NCBI GenBank assembly: GCA_004835665.1
Contig: RBKR01000029.1
Span: 62,001 to 126,000, forward strand
Direction: 5' to 3'
Origin: Phoma sp. XZ068
Taxonomy: Eukaryota > Ascomycota > Dothideomycetes > Pleosporales > Didymellaceae
DNA: 64,000 nucleotides
Shown here: positions 34,048 through 46,044 of the stretch, piece by piece
How the letters are laid out: the number at the start of each line of letters is the position of its first letter
Position numbering within the stretch: the first letter of the stretch is position 1
Notes under the pieces: model-generated
The model's input: only the letters and a program-made list of their open reading frames with translations
Told to the model about the DNA's origin: nothing
Databases searched by the model: none
Position numbers and translations under genes: made by a program

Positions 34048-35724
34048 TGTGACTTGCTATTTCTGCAAAAGGATTGTGTCAGCAAAGCCTCCTAAGGATA
34101 GACCGGTGTATTGATTTCACATACAGGGTTACAATAGCTTAGACTATGTTTGTATTGGAGACTATGGCTCCTGGTGTAGTAGATATGGCAATGTAGTGAT
34201 AGAGACGAGAGAGATGATAAATTTACAGGAGCAGTAAGGCTACCCTAATTTATATACGATGCGCAGGCTTACTATCAAAGATCTTCACCAACCATTTTGC
34301 AGAAGGTATCCGCGGCTTCCGTGACATACATCAAAGCCAAGCATTTTGAACAGCTCTCATCACCAATCTAGACATTGTTGCAATCAATTTAGAGGATGAT
34401 CGAGCCGTTCCACGACTCTAGGCCTGCTTATCAGCTGTACGCTCAACCAATCGGTCTCTTAATATGTCAAATGGTGTCGATATCACGACGATCGCTCACT
34501 AGCAGTCCTTCTGAACCTCGACGTGCTGTCGCTCTATTCGTTATATCAATACTTGTGTGACATAACAAACGGTCCCGTGGTACAGAGTGTCGTATATTCC
34601 AAGCATTTTGCACCCGCAGATTAAGGCTCTGTCAGCATACTAACAAGCCCTAAAGCTTTCTAGACTATGCAATAGTCATAATTGTTAGCAAAGTACGCAG
34701 ACACCCTGGCCTATAGGATAGTAAGGCAAGCTAATTGATATACTTTGTGCCCACGTAGGGTCCCCGCCCACCCATCCCTTAGCGCCACCACGAAGTGCAT
34801 AACAATTTGATCAACAGCTATTCTTTGAATTTGCCATGACCTACACAAAGAGTCAAGTGAGTCTAAGGCTGCAGACGGTGCAGCTGCTGCAGAGCAAGAT
34901 TTTCTGGTGTCAAGGCTGCCTGTTGCGCGTGCACAGCAGCTGCGATCGACCGCAGCCTTAATAGCCCTCAATGTTACTGAACCGTGCATCAGGATTAACT
35001 TGTGCACGCCTTTTCGAGTATGTAGTCTTCGTGCTTTGCAATTGATGCTAAAACCGTTGATGTTCAGCTTGCAGCCGAGCTGCCTGAGTATTTCTCATCA
35101 CAATTGACTTGTCTACTTTGCGAAGTACCAACCGAGTACTCCGCGACAGGTTCTCTGACTGCAATAATAGTTGCTGAGATCTATATAGTGCCTGCGCGCT
35201 TTGTGATATTGCAAGTAACAGCTTAGCTAAATTTACGGTTGGATCAATCGACAACTACGCTTTCGAAAAAAAGTGTGTAGGCTAGGAGTAGCTGGAGGTC
35301 GCACGGGCTCCTAGGATGTTCGGGAGTACGGGTCTTGGGCTGGGTCCAACGCCTTAAGGCTTCCGCTTTGTTGGGCTTGTTCCAACGCCTTAAGGCTTCC
35401 GCTTTGTTGGGCTACCTGGATTGCCTGAATGTTTACCATAACAGTGTACGCTAAGACAGCAAGTGTAGGAACTAGACTTTTGACTTGGTTTCAGCTAGAG
35501 TTTTAATTCAAGAGCCTGTGACAGAAACTAATGCAACACAAGATGCTAACGGCCAACAGCAATAACGACAAGTTCTAAATACAAAGTAAGTACCCAAGAT
35601 GAGATGAACTTAATTGGGCTTATGCCCAAATCGATTTTAGGTAGATAAGGTGAGCAATCTCACTCAATAAAGAAAATTCCAGTAGTTAGATGGCCTAGAC
35701 TTTCAGTTGATAGCATATCACAGA
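34048..35724. other. Divergent intergenic region
   Basis: Lies between the minus-strand SIS gene and the plus-strand AflR-like gene and should hold both promoters. Only chance frames seen. It contains the 36-bp duplication at 35345-35413. Confidence 0.6.
35345..35413. repeat. 36-bp tandem duplication with inner palindrome
   Basis: Two copies beginning TCCAACGCCTTAAGGCTTCC at 35345 and 35381. Each contains the 10-bp palindrome GCCTTAAGGC. They lie about 310-380 bp upstream of the AflR-like start. Confidence 0.85.
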
Positions 35725-36987
35725 ATGTCTCAGCGACAGTCTTGTAATCGCTGTCGACAGCAGAAGGTGAGATGTCTTCGAAATAAGTCTCCTAGAGGGA
35801 AGCAAAACTCTTCTTTCGACCAAATTCCCATTCTCCAGTGCGAGCGTTGTATTAAAGCAGGTGCAGATTGTGTTTACAGTCGTACGTATCACTCTAACCT
35901 TGTACAGTTTTTCCTAACTTGAGTTGTAGCCGTTTATACAAGAAAGCAACAATCCAACCGTTGGGCTGTTATACCAACGGTTCAGAGATGGACTGATTCA
36001 GAGCTTGGAAATCTGAACAGTACGCCATGGGCAGAGCAATGGTCGGGCGTTACGCTATACCCAGCTATCCCATCACTAGGCGCTGGCTCCTCGCACCTAC
36101 TGGACCAGGTCCCTTCCATCGAACAAGACAGTATGGTCAATCGATCCAGCTGCTGGGACTCTGATCCGCAGGCATTCGCGCCAAAGTCACCAAACCGCCT
36201 GGCAGGACCATCTATATCAGAAACAGGTCATGTTTCCACCCTGCCATCCACCACTGACCTCTACGACGATAGTGAAAGCTTCGACGAGGAAGAGAATTCT
36301 CTTCACACTTCATTCTCGCACTTAGCTTCATTAAGCGAGCGAGCGGCACGCGCTATGTGCCGTATTGCGAGTCCGAGGCGTGCGCCCTTAACCGTATCGT
36401 CACCAGAGGTGAACGAGGCATTAGAGGACACATACGCCCTAATACGCATCATAAACAACTCTAATCTAAATCGCTACGACTGCGTCTCAGATCTGATCAT
36501 GTCTGATCACGGACTGGCATTCTTAATCCTCGCCTGCCATCAAAATCTACTGGCATTATTTCGGGCTATCTGCAGCGCGATACATGGGCAACTTCAATTC
36601 AGGAAGGAGTACCGGGAACGATTCTGTCAGTTAGCACAGGATTACGACACAAGCGCGTCTTCTGCTGCCCAATTTATCATGGTGCTTCAACTTCTGATGC
36701 ACCTGATCAGCCGTATGGACCGGGATCTCTTTAAAATGAATCAATCACCGGGCCACGAAGGCTCGTTGTCAACTCAAGATCAATCCTCCATCGCCGTTCC
36801 CGATACGGCTAATCACCGTGTTATAGACACTTTAAAGTCTAGGGCAGGAGTGGAGAGCCTACTACCGCAGACTAGCCTTTCTGTCCTTGTACTGGAGATT
36901 GTCGAGGCATTACCTAACGAACGCAAGAACTTAAGACAAGCTATCAGCAGATTGCAGAGAGAGATAGAGGACATTGAGCTATTCTAA
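35725..36987 (+). CDS. AflR-like Zn2Cys6 transcription factor
   Basis: Two exons, 35725-35881 and 35930-36987, with a 48-bp intron; 404 aa. The N-terminus is a binuclear zinc cluster with C-x2-C-x6-C (CNRCRQQKVRC) and C-x2-C-x6-C (CERCIKAGADC), separated by an unusually long loop of about 22 residues. The C-terminal region (SPEVNEALEDTYALIRIINN, LAFLILACHQNLLALFRAIC, QLLMHLISRMDRDL) looks like the AflR-type regulatory domain found in pathway-specific regulators of polyketide clusters. It sits 306 bp from the end of a PKS relic that is transcribed towards it, so it was probably the local regulator of that cluster. The gene itself appears intact. The start is the ATG directly before SQRQSCNRC. 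Confidence 0.85.
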
Positions 36988-37292
36988 TTTTCCTTAGGCT
37001 GAGCTACAACAGGGTTTGCGCAATGGCATAAAGGAGCATTAAATATGGATCAAATAAAGCTAGTAGTTGCTATCGAACTTTGGCGTTTTAATTGTATCTC
37101 ATGTTCAAATATACTGACCTCCTGGCTTGCATACTAAGAAGCCTATACTTAGATTTAACTAGGCTCTTATTAAACCAGTAGTACTATAGCAGGAGAACAA
37201 AGTATTGATAACAGCTGTTAAACACATATATTAAGATTCGTGGTTTCGTGTCTCGTAGCAGAACTATGCTACTAGACCGTCTTAGACGACCT
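36988..37292. other. Short intergenic between convergent AflR-like gene and PKS relic
   Basis: 305 bp, AT-leaning, no frame or repeat recognised. Confidence 0.5.
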
Positions 37293-39990
37293 TTATATGC
37301 ATGCCTTGTTATTCATTCTCCAGGTCATAAGCGCATCGTTACACATGCGCGAGAAAGAGTGGTTATCAGACATAACACCCATCACCGGCATATCAACGCC
37401 CATCTCCTTGAGGAACCACGCACGGATACGAATAGCCACCAAAGAATCGATAACTAGACTAGAGATCGCCATGGTTCTATCCAAACTCTCGGGATTCAGC
37501 TCAAGCAAGTTCCCCAAGGCATGTGCAAAGCTCTCCCCTATGATGTCCATGCACTCGGCTGTGTCCTCGGTAGTCGCAAGCTGATCCTTGATGCTGATGC
37601 GACGACAGATTCGCTGTCGATTATCGGTTTCCTGTAGCTGCTGCTGACCGCTATAAACGTACAGCCGAGGGTCGTCGCGCCACTCCCCCTAGAAGGCTAG
37701 CCGAATACCAGTAATAAGCTCGCCATTGTATTCTGAGCCAGGGCGTCCGCAAACAATTGATTCGGCCAGCATGTCGTGTGGATCTGTCACCGACTGTCTG
37801 TCCAAGCGCCGGGCGATTGCTTTGTAGATTGTCTCTGCATGCTCAGAACCTTGCCTGGAAATATATCCAATTCCTGTAAGGATACCAATGTGCAGGATGG
37901 ATCCAGCGCGGCCACGCTGGCGGCGCTGTTTAATGAGGCTCGCCATGTATTGGTTTGCAGCACCATAGGCGGACTGGCCAATACTTCCAACGATTGATGT
38001 AGTAGAAGAGAAGCAGATGAACAAGTCCAGCTGCTCATTGCCAAATACTTCATCGAGATTCTTAGATCTCGCCACCTTGGGTGTCAGCTTGGCAGGGAAG
38101 TCCTCCCAAGACAGTCGATTCAAAATGCGGTCCCGTAGTACCATGGCTGTATTCATGATCCCTCCAATAGGCGGCATGTTAGCTCTGATGTCAGTATAAG
38201 CGGCGCTGAGACTGTCTATGTCTGCAATATCGATAGCCATAGGCCGCACATTGGCTCCATTACGAGACAGGTAGTCGAGTACAGTGCGAGGCACTTCCGG
38301 CTTTCGGCTGGCTAAGACTCTATTTCGAGCTCCGTTCTCTACCATCAAAAGACATACAGACATACCCAAGCTCCCTGTCATACCACAAAGAAGATATGTC
38401 TTATCAGTAATAAACAGTCCTTGATGCTGGAGTGGTTGAATAAGGGCGTCAAGACTATCAGCAGTGACCCAGTCATCTGTGGCTGTAAGGCCTAGCTTCT
38501 TGGCTTCAACTGCTGCCATCTTCTCGATCGCTATCGTCTCAGGAACCCCTCTGGGATCATTTCGACCAATCTCGAAACCTTGCTTGGCTAGAGCATGGAG
38601 CTCCAGAAGGTTCGGGAAAATAGCGAGACTCTCAAGTTCTACGTTGAAGATGGTCGTTGCAGGCAAGTAGGCTTTAACGAACGTAGACAATGTCTCATGT
38701 TGCGCGCCTCCAAGATTGACAAAACTCTGTACATTCTTGCCTCGTACATCCGGCAGATCTTCCTCACTTGCGAAGGGATGGATGAAGTTATCGTCTGTGA
38801 TTTTCCTCATGTCGGATGTCGTTTGAAATACGGCAACGCCCCGCTTGTCAGCGATCGCCTCAATAGCGTCGCGAAGGTAAGTTGGTACTCCATGAATCCA
38901 TAGCCTTCCCTTTAGGTCCCTGATCAGGTTCCAGGCGAATACATGCGACAAGAAGATGTGCAATTTCTCCGCGTCTCCGATGTCTGGCGTTTCGCTTGGC
39001 CAGCGGGCTAGAACACAGTCTTTGGTAATCTTGATCGAGGAGCTATTCACGCTCGAAAGAGCAAGAACCTTGTCTCTGGACACAAGATCACGGCCAATAA
39101 CTACATGTAACTAGCCGTATATGTTGCAGGTCACCGTGAAAAGGGAAGACGCCTTGGCCCACAGTTGTGACTCACCTCTTGGAGCATTGCCACAAGGCAC
39201 AGCCTCTAGCTGAAATGTTCCCTCGTGCTCATGAAGAAGAATGGATGTGTTTCTCGATGCAAGACTCGTCGTGTGCATGACTTCCCGCAGCCTGGCCCTC
39301 GATCGAAGATTTAAGGGCGCTGAGCCTCTCACCCTCGGAACGTAAAACCCGTGGTCCTTGAGCGCAAGCTCGGGCTCATGGCTCCACAGTAGCTCCCCCA
39401 CGTTGATTTTGTCCAACAAGGCGAGGCGTAGAAGCATACTTGCCAGTATGGATGGTTCAAGGGAGGATGGGTCATCGACATCAAGGTATTGAAGTCGGAA
39501 GTCCGTGCGTTCAGCCCGCACTGTGTTCAACAGCCCCACAATCATGTTCGCTTCAGGAACCTGACCTGACTTCGCACCTGAGCTGACCCACAAAACTGCC
39601 CCAGCGTTCTCTATCGAGTCTTGTGATCCTCTGAATTTCTTCTCGTTCATGTCACGGAGGAACGGGGTGTCTAGATGCCAATTGCAAGGACAGCTGCTCC
39701 CTTTGGTACCTGGCTACCCTCACCTCCAGGTATTACGGTCATGTTCTTGAATGCTGCAACAGTCTCCAAGACCGTCAAAGTCTGTTGTGCAAGTGTAGAA
39801 CGATTTCCACTGCCCACAATAAGGACCTCACCCAATGGCGGAAAAGCCGCTTGGGGGACAGTACGTGGATTGCGAAGAAGTTCTACCGTGGGTTCCACTG
39901 CTTGTGCTACCATAACGGAACAGTGATAAGCGGTCGAGCCAGCACCTTTGCAACAACAGAGACACTCTACAGAACTGGCGACAAGCTGGA
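37293..39990 (-). pseudogene. C-terminal part of a highly reducing PKS (pseudo-KR, KR, ACP) with stops
   Basis: Reads on the minus strand from about 39990. Parts: a region with PPLGEVLIVGSGNRSTLAQQ and LDTPFLRDMNEKKFRG of the structural KR / linker type found in HR-PKS and PKS-NRPS enzymes; an NADPH-binding KR with TYLLCGMTGSLGMSVC and SSTTSIVGSIGQSAYGAANQ; and an acyl carrier segment with VIDSLVAIRIRAWFLKEMGV, where the Ser of IDSL is the phosphopantetheine site. Damage: a frameshift near 39672, an in-frame TAG at 39111-39113, and an in-frame TAG at 37689-37691 between KR and ACP. No KS, AT, DH or methyltransferase lies upstream; the homology stops near 40.0 kb. It cannot make a working synthase. 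Its domain content is complementary to the relic at 15170-19130. Confidence 0.88.
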
Positions 39991-40125
39991 CAACGCCTAT
40001 GCTCGCCCTAAGGTTGCAAACCGAGATTGGCTGGAGACGAGGATTCACGAAGCATTTGCCTACCTCACAGCATTGTAGTCGAACAACGAACACCCACGCT
40101 GCGCTCAAATAAATCCAATCTCCCA

Positions 40126-40845
40126 ATGGTTCTTTTACCAAGAGAAGAGGCAAGCAAGGCTACTGGCATTTGCGTCAGACTTGTCGCCGTGAATCCTCAT
40201 GAAGGATGGGAGAGAAGCCAAAGTACGTTCCAGTTCATGGACACAGATGAGATTGCGGAGCTACGTTTTGAGGCGCTGGTTCCACGTCATGATATCATTC
40301 CCTTCACTATTGAGATTTTCAGTAACAGCAGATGTACATTCTACATTCCAGAGAATATCGGCGGACCCATAACCGATGAATCCAGATACTTCAATGATTA
40401 CGATCGCAGCCACGACCTGTATCAGCGCGCTGGATATTTTCGCTTTCCTCGCTTCAAACAAGTCAATATTGGTGTCTCCTCAAGGGCAGTCCGCGCCAAC
40501 AGTCCGACTGCACTCAATGGTGAATACCGCCAGCTTGATGTAACAGTATACAAAGCCGAGTGGGCGGGCAAGGGTGATCTCATCTCCACACTCGTGACGT
40601 CAATTTGGGCCGTTGCAGCGATGTCACCTATCGCGTTTGACATCTATCGGTACGACGAAACTATTGATCGGGTGCTCATGAAGCTTGCGCGCCTGTCAGG
40701 GCCCAGCTTCAGTTTCCTAGTCTGGATCTGGATCCAGTATCGTTTCAGGATTGCGCCAGGATATAGAATATTTCAAACGCTCTTACAGCAACCACTTTTT
40801 GCGACACGTATTTTCTGCTATAGACCGATGGTTTCTTTTCGTTGA
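40126..40845 (+). CDS. Hypothetical protein
   Basis: Single open frame of 239 aa from the ATG at 40126; the frame is open further upstream but only antisense PKS sequence lies there. I do not recognise the family. The first 190 residues look like a soluble folded protein (for example DTDEIAELRFEALVPRHDII, FYIPENIGGPITDESRYFND, GEYRQLDVTVYKAEWAGKGD), followed by a hydrophobic stretch near STLVTSIWAVAAM. The last 50 residues, rich in aromatic and basic residues, may be out of the true frame. Codon structure suggests it is or was a gene; introns near the 3' end are possible. Confidence 0.5.
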   Translation: MVLLPREEASKATGICVRLVAVNPHEGWERSQSTFQFMDTDEIAELRFEALVPRHDIIPFTIEIFSNSRCTFYIPENIGGPITDESRYFNDYDRSHDLYQRAGYFRFPRFKQVNIGVSSRAVRANSPTALNGEYRQLDVTVYKAEWAGKGDLISTLVTSIWAVAAMSPIAFDIYRYDETIDRVLMKLARLSGPSFSFLVWIWIQYRFRIAPGYRIFQTLLQQPLFATRIFCYRPMVSFR

Positions 40846-42944
40846 GGATAAGGTACGGTCTTGAATCTTTCAGTGACAGGACTCTATGTAATTTTATTAC
40901 TCTCTTTGAAAGTCTAACTAGTTGTTACATATCTTATAAATGCTTGCATAGCTATTAGTACAAAAGTATAATTTGAACTTTTGTTGTTGTTTGGGGGGGG
41001 GGGGGGGCATTATCCACTTGACGCATCATCGCGCCATAGGCCCATCGATTGTAGATTTGGCTGTGAAATTGAGAAAATACACGGATGACTCTTGCGGATG
41101 CATTTCAATTAGAAGACTGCTGTGCAGTACTCTTTTACTCAAAGGTAAGGCTTACTGAAAGGGGGCCACTTACTCAAGGCATCCAACGGTATGACATGAA
41201 TTAGACATGAAAGATATCTACATAATAGTGGTGGTAACTTGGTAGGATCCATCCGAGTGTTGCGACGTATCCTGGTCACATCTCCGAACAGGTCGAATCG
41301 TTGTGCGCCATGGGACCCTCAGAGTGGGTAACGAGAAGATCCTTGACGTTGTTTTCTTGTTCTTTGGTCAATTTTGAAAGCCGTTGGATGCGAAACTCAC
41401 CATACGTTTCTCCCTCATGATTTTTTCGGCGCATTAGACAACAATGCCTGGAATTGTGCCCATGGAGGATACTTGCTAGCCATCGATTCTTTAGGCGTAT
41501 AAACTCGTACTAAACTGGTTAGACTCACCCTCCAAAAATTTGTCTTTTCTTGTTCTAAGAGACTATTATTCTATTTACTATTATATTTTCCACCTATAGT
41601 AACTAGAGGGGAGAGCTTTATTGCACGCTACTATATTGTCCTAGCCCGATGAGTTACAAGATGCTACGTTTCTCCAAGCTTATCAAGCTGGTCAAGCCTA
41701 TCTATTCTGAGAAGTGCACTGTTTTCGCTCCGGAGTAACTGGGTCACACAACTGGCCAGTCTGCGTGACTGTTGACACAAGGCTCACTGCGGCTCTACCA
41801 CAAAGAGCGGAGCCCGCATGACGTCAAAGCACTCAAAGAGACTCGACGAGAATTTACCATTGACCACGTCTACGATCAGGGTAGATACAACCGAGCACGA
41901 CGACCGCTTTTAGCCCGCAGCACGGTTCAAGGAAGCGCTCTGTTGGGTTAGTTCTGGAGAAGACGAAGATGGGCAGCACGAAGTTTTTCACACAGTTCCC
42001 AGATCTTGCCGGCGGGAGGTTGCATACACTAGCAGTTGGGAACGGGTTAACCAGAAAGCCCGATAGGGACTGTGTTTGTGACCATACATGCTCAAGGGGT
42101 GCCTAGGCCCCTGTATTTGGTGCGCGTGTCATGTTAAGTAGCTTCCCCGCAGATCTTGTCTGTTTGTGCCTGCCAAGGCCGCAACGGCGGCTCCACGTGT
42201 ACCGAACCAACGAGGAGGGATGCGCGATAACATGTCGATACCATTGCGACCATTGGCAGGTATTTTCAACAGTTCCAATGATACGACTTCTGAAAACAAG
42301 TTCTCGCTTTGTGTGGTGATTTTCCTTAATGAGAACAAGAAGTAGGCTTTGCTGTGCTGTGCCGATGATCTGCAACAAAGAATGAGCGTCAACGACTGAA
42401 ACAAAACGAAACGGACCTATTTGGAGGCATCTCATCGGTTGCACGCTTAGCATAACTATGCTAATATGGCCGTATGCCTTACTAATTAGTAGCAGGGTTG
42501 TAAACATGAAATTAATCGTCTTAAATTTTCCTTTATTTCGAATAAAGTAATGTGTGTTATCTCTTGATGAAGACAATCCTAATGCCAAGAAATAATTATT
42601 TGAATTATATCCTGCAAGGCAGTTACAATTCCAAGTTCCCCCACGATATCGGTTATTTACAATTACAATACCAGCTTTCAGTAACTGCGCCAAGTGTATG
42701 CACAGCCTCACTTGTTTGTTAGAGCCGTTAATCTGCCGACATTACCCTTCAAATTAGGAATAGATTGACCTTCGTAACTCGGTCACTCCCTCGGTCAAAC
42801 CTCGTAAACGACGTAGCTTTACTTCATCAAATACCATATAAACAGGAGCTATGTGTTTGATTCTGCCATCACAGAGCAACCTTCAAGTCTTTGTTCCAAT
42901 ATCCAAACTTGCTTCTTAAGAATCTCAAGCAATCTTTACTCAAA
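40846..42944. other. Intergenic with a 15-bp poly-G tract
   Basis: About 2.1 kb without a convincing gene. 40993-41007 is an uninterrupted run of 15 G. A 202-codon minus-strand frame at 42103-42711 starts with a non-ATG codon and shows no domain. The end contains the promoter of the secreted protein. Confidence 0.6.
42837..42842 (+). promoter_or_regulatory. TATA-like box of secreted protein gene
   Basis: TATAAA about 103 bp upstream of the ATG at 42945, in an otherwise mixed sequence. Position suits a fungal core promoter; no experimental support. Confidence 0.4.
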
Positions 42945-43582
42945 ATGCGGTCTCTCATCCTCATCTCATTGCTTTCCCCTGCTGTTCTTGCGTGGAACTC
43001 CAAGATTTGTAATGGTGTAGGAGGTTGTGTCGGAACAACTTGGTCGCCCGAACATCCTTTTCGATGCCCTGATGGCACCCGTTTGAACAGTCAAGAAACG
43101 GCCTCGAACTCTATTGATACCAGCAATGGTTCGTACGAGATTATAACCAAGGCCGAGTTTCCCAGCTCATGCCTCAGGGGTGTGAAGCCCGCCGACACTG
43201 ATACTCTTCTTGTAAGTTTTGAATTTCAAACTCACGATTATGCTCGTGCTTACCATTTTCGTACCTAGCTCCATCACACACAGTATGGACAGAAGATGTA
43301 CGTCTTCTTGGCCGAAACGTGCACGGTAACCAACCCCGTAGCCGGCGATTGTTACAGCGCCAACCCTAACCCATCAGAGTCAGTCAGAATCCGATCTAAT
43401 CACGCTGCGTTTTGCTGACTTGTATACCTAGTACCACTATCTGTCAGATCGTCGACACTACCGAAAAGAATTGTGAGATGAACCCCCTTGCCGGCGACTG
43501 TGAGAGGTGGGGATCTAGCAATCAACGTGTTGAATGCGAGGGTTGGACCCCAGATCAGGTTGAGGAGCCATCCCAATCCTAG
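42945..43582 (+). CDS. Small secreted cysteine-rich protein
   Basis: Three exons, 42945-43211, 43284-43378, 43432-43582, with introns of 72 and 53 bp; phases agree and give 170 aa. The N-terminus MRSLILISLLSPAVLAWNS is a clear signal peptide with likely cleavage after VLA (about residue 16). The mature part has ten cysteines, an even number suited to disulfide bonds. Exons 2 and 3 each encode a related segment, TNPVAGDCYS and MNPLAGDCER, suggesting an internal duplication. No known domain recognised. Small, secreted and Cys-rich in a repeat-rich neighbourhood fits a fungal effector or secreted antimicrobial candidate; that is inference. Confidence 0.78.
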
Positions 43583-44316
43583 ACCATACACACGGTATGG
43601 TCCTTACAAGGAGCTTCCAGCTTCTACCTTTATTTTCTTGTGGAATACTAGTGCGATTACCATGCTATGTAGTCCTATCTTCCTTAGTTAGATAGACACT
43701 ACCTATAGAACACTAATCGCGATAAAATGGCGGGGGTCCCACCCAATGAAACCGCCCACTTTGTGAAGCTCTGCATTGTCAATGTGGGCACTTAGTCAAA
43801 AGTTTCGCTAATATGCTCGGCCAACGCTGTTTTCGGTTACCAGAGCAACGTGCATTCGAGGTACCATCACGTTGACTACCAGCGCACGAGGGAACAGGGA
43901 ATGTCTGGCGCGAAAATTTGACTGAACATGTCCCAAAGGTCAACCAGGAAACACATCCTATACTCGAAGTAAGTCCAAGCACGATAAGGTCTTAGCGGGC
44001 GGACGTAGTCTAGGTCAGCACCGCGTTTCGTTTTTGTAATCCTATTAGTTGGGCCTTTACCCAAAGTTAAGCACAAGTAAAGTTTACGTAGTGATATATG
44101 TGCTGGGGTAGATTTTGTCTGATTTTGTGGTTCTACGAAAAACGCCACTTCGGCAACTTCGGCCACTCGGCTACTACTGTAGGTAGAAGTCGGTAAACCG
44201 GATAGCACACTGCAGGGTACCTAATCTAGCACCGCAGCATCTTCTGATCTATATAACGCCGACATGGCAACCAGAAGCAACAGTAGTTGTCCGAAGCATT
44301 CCACCATACAAATTTC
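43583..44316. other. Intergenic between secreted protein and cupin genes
   Basis: Nothing recognised beyond chance frames. Confidence 0.5.
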
Positions 44317-44881
44317 ATGGTTATGGCTACAACAATCGCATCCCCAAATGTCGTGAAGATCGATGGAGTTTGGCAAATCGAAGGGTAAGGTTCCCGCAAA
44401 GCACCTTCACTGTTACCTAGATTACGGCCGTACAGTCAATATTATCAAACTTCGATTCGACTTGCTAACACTGCGTATCAGTAAACCTCGTGAAAACCTC
44501 AAGATCTGCGCTAGATACAACCCTTCCAATCTTCCTGGAAAGACGATCCTCGTACTACTTATCGATATCCCACCGAACGGGGGCACCCCATCGCACCGAC
44601 ATGGTGGAGCGACCGCCATCGCAATTCCTTTCTCCGGTTCTTCGCTTAATCAGATGAATGATGAAGACGCTCAAACCTATGGTCCGGGAGAATTCTGGTA
44701 CGAAGGGCCAGGCTGCCATCATCGGCGTTCTGAGAATCCCAGCTCGACAGAAAGTGCGAAATTTTATGCTATTCTAATTGTGGATGATGAGACTCTGGGG
44801 GGGAAGAGCGGAGAGGAGTATGGGAATATTTTCGTACTAGATAAGGAAGTTGAGACGGGAGAGAAAGCTCCAAGCAAGTAA
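44317..44881 (+). CDS. Cupin-fold protein
   Basis: Two exons, 44317-44384 and 44482-44881, with a 97-bp intron that has a TTGCTAACA branch site; 155 aa. A second in-frame ATG (44323) could also be the start. The cupin motif PPNGGTPSHRHGGATA carries the metal-binding His pair, followed by ITS-like strands and GPGEFWYEGPGCHH in the second motif. Single-domain cupins like this act as isomerases, dioxygenases or small-molecule binders; substrate cannot be told. The ligand set and length are normal for the family. Proximity to PKS relics makes a former tailoring role possible. Confidence 0.8.
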
Positions 44882-46044
44882 CAATCATGCTATAGATATA
44901 GTACCCGGGCCCTGCCAGGAAAATATATCGTTGGCGGAAACACGGTTTATCATTGCATGAGAGTTCAAGTTGTTATCATTCTACTGCTCAACAACACGGG
45001 AGACAATCAAAGCACCTGTAAAGCAGAGTCCTTTGGGAAAGCAGCAATCAATATTCGCGACAGGCATGAAGCCACCAAGCCTTCAAATTGCATACAAGCG
45101 CCATTGTGCGAGAAATTACACGCATTTGTTGTATGTCTATACATAATCTAGATTGTTGTTATTGATACTTATCGTTCTCACCTTAAAGACGTATTTTTCA
45201 CTCGCTTCTTACGCGCTTGCGACACGTCGTTCCCCTAGATTAATATCTGCATTGAAGCGGGTTTGGTCTTTCAGCGAGTAGTGGGTTCAGATACACATGG
45301 ATTTCTTTGAGGGTAGATCCCATTCGATACGCGTAGCGATGGCGTGGAGAGGTTGGGTCGTTCACATGTTCAAGTGCGCAAACAGCTCCTGAGCTTCAGG
45401 CAGCTGACAGGGTAGCTGTACGTCATCAATCACCAGTGAGAAGCCGAAACTAGCGAGGAGATGCCGTAGACGGTGAGATGATGGCGAGGTTCCTGATCTG
45501 GCAGCTTGTTGCTGAGTCACGATGCCATAACTCAGCTCGCTTCCCACTTCAGGCTAGCTGCATTAAATTAATGTGACACCATACGTCAAACAACAAAACT
45601 TAGGCGGCTTTTCGGCTCAGACATGCAGAAACGACTGTGATGCAAGCGAAAAAAAGAGCACAGCGTTTGTGACGGAGCTGAGATTGGGCCACATCGCTTT
45701 CTTTAGAATGCCGAATCGTAGTATCTTATGGAGCCCTGTACCTTCTGAAATACCGAAAACCATCCGAGAAACCGGCTTTCGCAAATTTGTCAGCTTACAT
45801 ATTCCCATTTGTAAGTTGTTCTTGTCGGGATTGGTACGTCAAGCGGGCTAACCGTAGACACTCTGCTCCTTGCTGAACAATGTATATAGAGATGCAGAAT
45901 AATGCCTAGTGTTGTTCTTTTAGTTTGAAAACTTCATCCGAGCTACGACCGTAGAACTTACTGTTCACCAATACTACCGCCACATCCACATTTATAGCAA
46001 CCGTGGAATCACTTTCTTGCCAAATCACATTCTCAAGCATCAAT
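44882..46044. other. Intergenic between cupin and reductase genes
   Basis: About 1.2 kb. A minus-strand frame at 45362-45547 reads like coding sequence (61 aa, no domain) and might be the tail of a lost gene; otherwise nothing recognised. Confidence 0.5.

Noticed and set aside
42103..42711. 202-codon minus-strand frame
   Set aside because: No ATG at its start, composition changes along its length, no domain; likely chance.
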